From an uncultured Ruminococcus sp. (lineage in GTDB: Bacteria; Bacillota; Clostridia; Oscillospirales; Ruminococcaceae), in NCBI GenBank assembly GCA_900545125.1, contig UQXS01000007.1, positions 1-27,205 on the forward strand: 27,205 bases of DNA, in the 5' to 3' direction. The notes under the pieces were generated by a model. The model saw only the letters and a list, made by a program, of their open reading frames with translations, made no database searches and was not told the DNA's origin. A program made the translations under genes and the position numbers. Shown here piece after piece: positions 24,805 through 27,205 of the stretch (within the stretch, counting starts at the first letter, position 1; the number at the start of each line of letters is the position of its first letter).

Positions 24805-24833
24805 AGTATAACACATTTTATATAAAATGTCTA
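24805..24833 (-). promoter_or_regulatory. GH8 promoter with a palindrome in its spacer
   Basis: On the minus strand TAGACA (24833-24828), 17 bases, TATACT (24810-24805). ACATTTTATATAAAATGT, a perfect 18-bp palindrome at 24813-24830, occupies nearly the whole spacer and overlaps the last half of the -35. A dimeric regulator bound there would exclude RNA polymerase. Confidence 0.7.
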
Positions 24834-24909
24834 CCTGTTTATTCTGTAAAACTTACGGTATATTATCTTTTTAATGATTTTCCCTATGAGCACAGGCTCT
24901 CATAAAAAG

Positions 24910-24956
24910 AAAAAACGCACAAGGTCTGTATATGAGATATGCTTTGTGCGTTTTTT
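24910..24956 (-). terminator. Hairpin terminator of the unknown membrane protein gene
   Basis: AAAAAACGCACAA (24910-24922) and TTGTGCGTTTTTT (24944-24956) form a perfect 13-bp stem, extended inward by G-U pairs. On the minus strand it is followed by a long U-rich tract; the + strand also has T's. It lies eight bases after the membrane protein stop codon. The core differs at only five of 35 positions from the hairpin at 25890-25926. Confidence 0.88.
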
Positions 24957-24963
24957 TATTTTA

Positions 24964-25701
24964 TTATTTGTTCCGGGCAAATTTATAGAACAGTGAACCT
25001 CCGCCAAGAGCTGCAAATGCATATGATTGCAGCAGGCTTTGATGATATTCACTTTCTGAACCGGTAACTTCTACTACTTTTTTGAAATTTGACCAACAAT
25101 TTGAAAATGTTCCCTCCGAAAATCCAAACAGACTTTTTGTATAACTTTTTATATAGTCATCGTTAATAACAAAATCCTCATATCCAAATTGTTCTGTATA
25201 GGTATAGGTGCTTTCTTTAACTTTTGGAATAAAATCCTTAAATGCATCTACCATCGCCCATGTCCAGACTATTCTTTCTGCAAAATAAACGGAGGCAATC
25301 ATTATTACAAGGCATATGACAACTCCCCATGAAAGAGGGATAGCGTCATCTTTTGTCATAAATGTGTATCCGAATACTATTCCGGCAGCAAGCAGAAGTC
25401 CGCAGATAGAAGCTGTATATCCGATTTTGCCTATGATTATCCAAAGAAGCATTCCCGGTAAAGCTCCGACAATGGCACCGAGTGATGCCTTTAGAATATC
25501 TGTCATGATTGAGCGTTCACCGACAGCCACAGATGGCAGTTTGTATGTATTTTCTGTTTTGCTGCTGTTTTGTTGAGCATTGTAATTGCCGCCGTAATTA
25601 TACTGACCGTCATATCTGTTTTCAAAATTTTGCGTTTGCTGTTCCTGAACGGGTTCCGGGGAAGAGGCGGGATTATTGATATCATCCATAAAGTCTCTCA
25701 T
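24964..25701 (-). CDS. Unknown membrane protein with disordered N-terminus
   Basis: A 245-aa protein I do not recognise. Residues 1 to about 55 are polar and rich in Gln, Asn, Tyr and Gly (NRYDGQYNYGGNYNAQQN), likely disordered and cytoplasmic. Three clear hydrophobic segments follow (about 70-95, 98-118 and 122-145). A charged, aromatic-rich region of about 80 residues comes next (TYTYTEQFGYEDFVINDDY), then a final small/hydrophobic stretch (SYAFAALGGGSLFYKFARNK). The gene is more AT-rich than the operons to the left. AGGAGG is five bases before the ATG. It has its own promoter and terminator, so it is monocistronic. No function is assigned. Confidence 0.8.
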   Translation of the reverse strand: MRDFMDDINNPASSPEPVQEQQTQNFENRYDGQYNYGGNYNAQQNSSKTENTYKLPSVAVGERSIMTDILKASLGAIVGALPGMLLWIIIGKIGYTASICGLLLAAGIVFGYTFMTKDDAIPLSWGVVICLVIMIASVYFAERIVWTWAMVDAFKDFIPKVKESTYTYTEQFGYEDFVINDDYIKSYTKSLFGFSEGTFSNCWSNFKKVVEVTGSESEYHQSLLQSYAFAALGGGSLFYKFARNK

Positions 25702-25773
25702 ATGTTCCTCCTATGAAAAAAAGTTCTAAAAACGTCAGATTATAAAAATGCCGTATATGTTAATTGCGTATAA

Positions 25774-25802
25774 ATTATACCATATTTAAGAAATAAAATC
25801 AA
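25774..25802 (-). promoter_or_regulatory. Promoter of the unknown membrane protein gene
   Basis: Minus-strand TTGATT (25802-25797), 17 bases, TATAAT (25779-25774). The start would be near 25767, leaving a 65-base leader. TAATTTGTC occurs upstream at 25822-25830 and also upstream of the spo0A promoter, which has the same -35 and -10 hexamers. Confidence 0.78.
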
Positions 25803-25889
25803 GTATTTAATTGATTTGTAATAATTTGTCATAATTTGATTTTTGACAGTATTGACGGTATAGTTTAGTTGGTGGAGCAATATAAAAGA
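25803..25889. other. AT-rich intergenic DNA between the membrane-protein promoter and the spo0A terminator
   Basis: No convincing gene. It contains TTTGTCATA (25825-25833), an eight-of-nine match to the Spo0A-box consensus TTTGTCRAA, and a TATAGTTTA (25859-25867) that is repeated beside the spo0A stop codon (26119-26127). Confidence 0.5.
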
Positions 25890-25926
25890 CCGCACAAAGT
25901 TTGTATATCAGATACACTTTGTGCGG
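25890..25926 (-). terminator. Likely spo0A terminator hairpin
   Basis: CCGCACAAAG (25890-25899) pairs perfectly with CTTTGTGCGG (25917-25926); GTAT/ATAC may close an inner loop. On the minus strand it is followed by TCTTTTATATT, a usable U-tract. It lies about 200 bases after the spo0A stop, with the 180-bp repeat element in between. Its sequence is nearly the same as the terminator at 24910-24956. Confidence 0.7.
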
Positions 25927-25942
25927 CACTTTTAGTTGGATA

Positions 25943-26122
25943 TATAGGCAACACCGCACAAAGCACGCCTGACGGCTTTGCACGTCATCTGCTGGCATAT
26001 TTTCCGTCATCTTACACAAAAATTCCTTGACAGGCGATAGCCTGCCTGCAAAATTTTTATGCAATCTGACAAAAAATCTTACTGCGCATCTGACGCACAA
26101 CCTTTGTGCGGTTTTGCCTATA
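25943..26122. mobile_element. MITE-like palindromic element, 180 bp, 21-bp terminal inverted repeats
   Basis: The ends 25943-25963 and 26102-26122 are inverted repeats matching at 20 of 21 positions; each contains GGCAA-ACCGCACAAAG or its complement and is bordered by TATA. The interior also pairs imperfectly along its length around a central CAGGC-GATA-GCCTG hairpin (26031-26044), with ATCTGAC/GTCAT-type motifs on both arms. There is no transposase or credible ORF, so it would be non-autonomous. TA or TATA at both edges would fit an IS630/Tc1-type target duplication. It ends two bases from the spo0A stop codon. Copy number elsewhere is unknown. Confidence 0.72.
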
Positions 26123-26124
26123 GT

Positions 26125-26892
26125 TTATTTTGCAGTACACATACTTTTCATTCTCAGCCGAAGTTTATCGGAAATAAGTGCGATAAACTCGGAATTTGTA
26201 GGACGGCAGACATAAAATTCAGAATTATATCCGAATAATGATGAAATTCCTGAAGAAGCTCCTCTGTTCCATGCAATTTCTATTGCGTTTCTTATAGCAC
26301 GTTCAACTCTTGCAGGAGTGGTATCGTAGTATTTAGCGACGATAGGATAAATGTCTTTGGTGATTGAATCAAAGAAAGGCTCGCTTTTAAGCGATGAAAT
26401 GATAGCAGTTCTCAGATAATAATATCCTTTTATATGAGCCGGAATGCCAACTTTCTGAATAGCATTTGTAACAAGTATTTCCACATCGCAGCATTCATTG
26501 GAAACCGGTCTTGAATAAACAGACTTTATGATTGTGCAGAGTGTTTCTGTATCGAAAGGCTTGGCAAGACAGTATGAAGCTCCGCCTTCAAGAACCTGAC
26601 GTTCTATGTAACTGTTATCAATCTCGGAAATAATAATGAATGCCGGAGGATCTGGAAGAGTTTCTCTGACCTGATGCATAAGAAAGATAGCATCAGATTC
26701 CGGAAGTTCAAGATCAATTACGACTACATCAGGGTTATCCCGCAGAATAGAATTCAGTATAACGCTGCTGTCCTTTTGTCTTGTAAAAGCTGCGATTCCC
26801 ATTGATTTAAGCGTTGAAGCAATTTTTACTCCGTATTCAGCTGTGTTGTCTCCAATGAGTACTTTGATGCTGGCTGTCATTGTGTTGTTCAT
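26125..26892 (-). CDS. spo0A: Sporulation transcription factor Spo0A
   Basis: Response regulator that, once phosphorylated, controls entry into sporulation and stationary-phase genes. The 255-aa protein has a receiver (about 8-125) with the phospho-acceptor in VVVIDLELPESD (D60) and the lysine in CLAKPFD. The C-terminal Spo0A domain carries GIPAHIKGYYYLRTAI, the recognition helix TTPARVERAIRNAIEIAWNRG-type region (about 195-216) and PTNSEFIALISDKLRLRMK; these are highly diagnostic. The receiver is atypical: the usual DD acidic pair reads D15-N16 and the MPxxDG after the acceptor reads LPESDA. AAAGGAG is seven bases before the ATG. No spoIVB is seen next to it; the next gene to the right is a divergent tRNA. 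Confidence 0.94.
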   Translation of the reverse strand: MNNTMTASIKVLIGDNTAEYGVKIASTLKSMGIAAFTRQKDSSVILNSILRDNPDVVVIDLELPESDAIFLMHQVRETLPDPPAFIIISEIDNSYIERQVLEGGASYCLAKPFDTETLCTIIKSVYSRPVSNECCDVEILVTNAIQKVGIPAHIKGYYYLRTAIISSLKSEPFFDSITKDIYPIVAKYYDTTPARVERAIRNAIEIAWNRGASSGISSLFGYNSEFYVCRPTNSEFIALISDKLRLRMKSMCTAK

Positions 26893-26959
26893 TTGTTTTC
26901 TCCTTTTGTTTTGTTTAATTTATCTGTCAGTTTGATATTATTAACTGACTGCAATAAAC

Positions 26960-26988
26960 ATTATACAACATTTATTAAAAATAATCAA
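26960..26988 (-). promoter_or_regulatory. Promoter of spo0A
   Basis: Minus-strand TTGATT (26988-26983), 17 bases, TATAAT (26965-26960), giving a leader of about 60 bases. A TTTGTCG (27006-27012), part of a Spo0A-box-like sequence, lies about 18 bp upstream of the -35. It resembles a sigma-A promoter; no sigma-H-like promoter was noticed. Confidence 0.75.
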
Positions 26989-27131
26989 GGGATTTTTTGT
27001 TGTAATTTGTCGTTTTTAAGCTAATCTATTGATTTTGTATGAATAAACATAAAAATATGTAATTCTATAATAATATATATGCGCTTTTACAGTTGCTTGT
27101 TTAGTTATAAAAAAAACTTTTTTAAAAGCTA

Positions 27132-27160
27132 TTGACAATCACAGAAAAAACGTGTATAAT
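27132..27160 (+). promoter_or_regulatory. Perfect consensus promoter for the tRNA
   Basis: TTGACA (27132-27137), exactly 17 bases, TATAAT (27155-27160): both hexamers match the sigma-A consensus at every position. The tRNA begins 14 bases after the -10, so the leader is only a few bases long. Confidence 0.92.
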
Positions 27161-27173
27161 ATATAAAGTAATT

Positions 27174-27205
27174 GCGAGTGTGCTGGAATAGGCAGACAGG
27201 CACGT
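27174..27205 (+). tRNA. tRNA-Leu, 5' part (cut by the window edge)
   Basis: The first 32 bases fit a class II tRNA: acceptor strand GCGAGTG, TG at positions 8-9, D stem CTG/CAG around GAATAGGCAGA (with the invariant GG), G26, then the 5' anticodon stem CACGT. The GGAATNGGCAGAC pattern is typical of bacterial tRNA-Leu. The anticodon lies beyond the edge, so the isoacceptor cannot be given. Confidence 0.88.

Noticed and set aside
25807..26215. Small open frames on both strands within the repeat element (25807-26100 minus, 26027-26215 plus)
   Set aside because: They run through the inverted repeats and flanking hairpin or spo0A, have no ribosome binding site and no coherent domain. The element looks non-coding.

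Overview
The window looks like chromosomal DNA of a Gram-positive, low-to-mid GC member of the Clostridia, most likely a Ruminococcus-type gut or rumen bacterium (Oscillospiraceae). The pointers are a PolC-type replicase, the MEP isoprenoid pathway, a short HisG paired with HisZ, a Spo0A, and a secreted GH8 glycosidase ending in a type I dockerin. The genus is an inference from gene content; no search was run.

Region 1 (about 100-10906, + strand) is a tight housekeeping operon: pyrH, frr, uppS, cdsA, dxr, rseP, ispG, polC. It joins UMP kinase and ribosome recycling to lipid-carrier and phospholipid synthesis (uppS, cdsA), two MEP-pathway steps (dxr, ispG), a site-2 protease and the replicative polymerase. 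Spacing is very tight, except for about 100 bases before dxr that hold an intercistronic hairpin.

Region 2 (10908-20157, + strand) is a long histidine operon with its own sigma-A promoter: hisZ, hisG, hisD, hisC, hisB, hisH, hisA, an unknown gene, hisF, a YeiH-type membrane protein, hisI, hisE. Most junctions are ATGA or TAATG overlaps. Every step from PRPP to histidine is encoded except histidinol-phosphate phosphatase. Two apparently unrelated genes are embedded in it. A hairpin terminator, shared with the convergent regulator, ends the operon.

Region 3 (20136-23330) is a heavy-metal module. A regulator that fuses an ArsR/SmtB winged helix to an AraC-type DNA-binding domain is divergent from a stand-alone HMA metallochaperone and a CPC-type P1B ATPase. 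The intergenic DNA has two sigma-A-like promoters whose -10 boxes overlap, an inverted repeat, and an 18-bp direct repeat with a 21-bp period.

Region 4 (23329-26892, - strand) holds three separately promoted genes: a dockerin-bearing GH8 enzyme, an AT-rich unknown membrane protein, and a Spo0A with an atypical receiver. Between the last two lie a 180-bp MITE-like element with 21-bp terminal inverted repeats and two near-identical hairpin terminators whose stems resemble the element's ends. The window ends in the first 32 bases of a tRNA-Leu behind a perfect consensus promoter.
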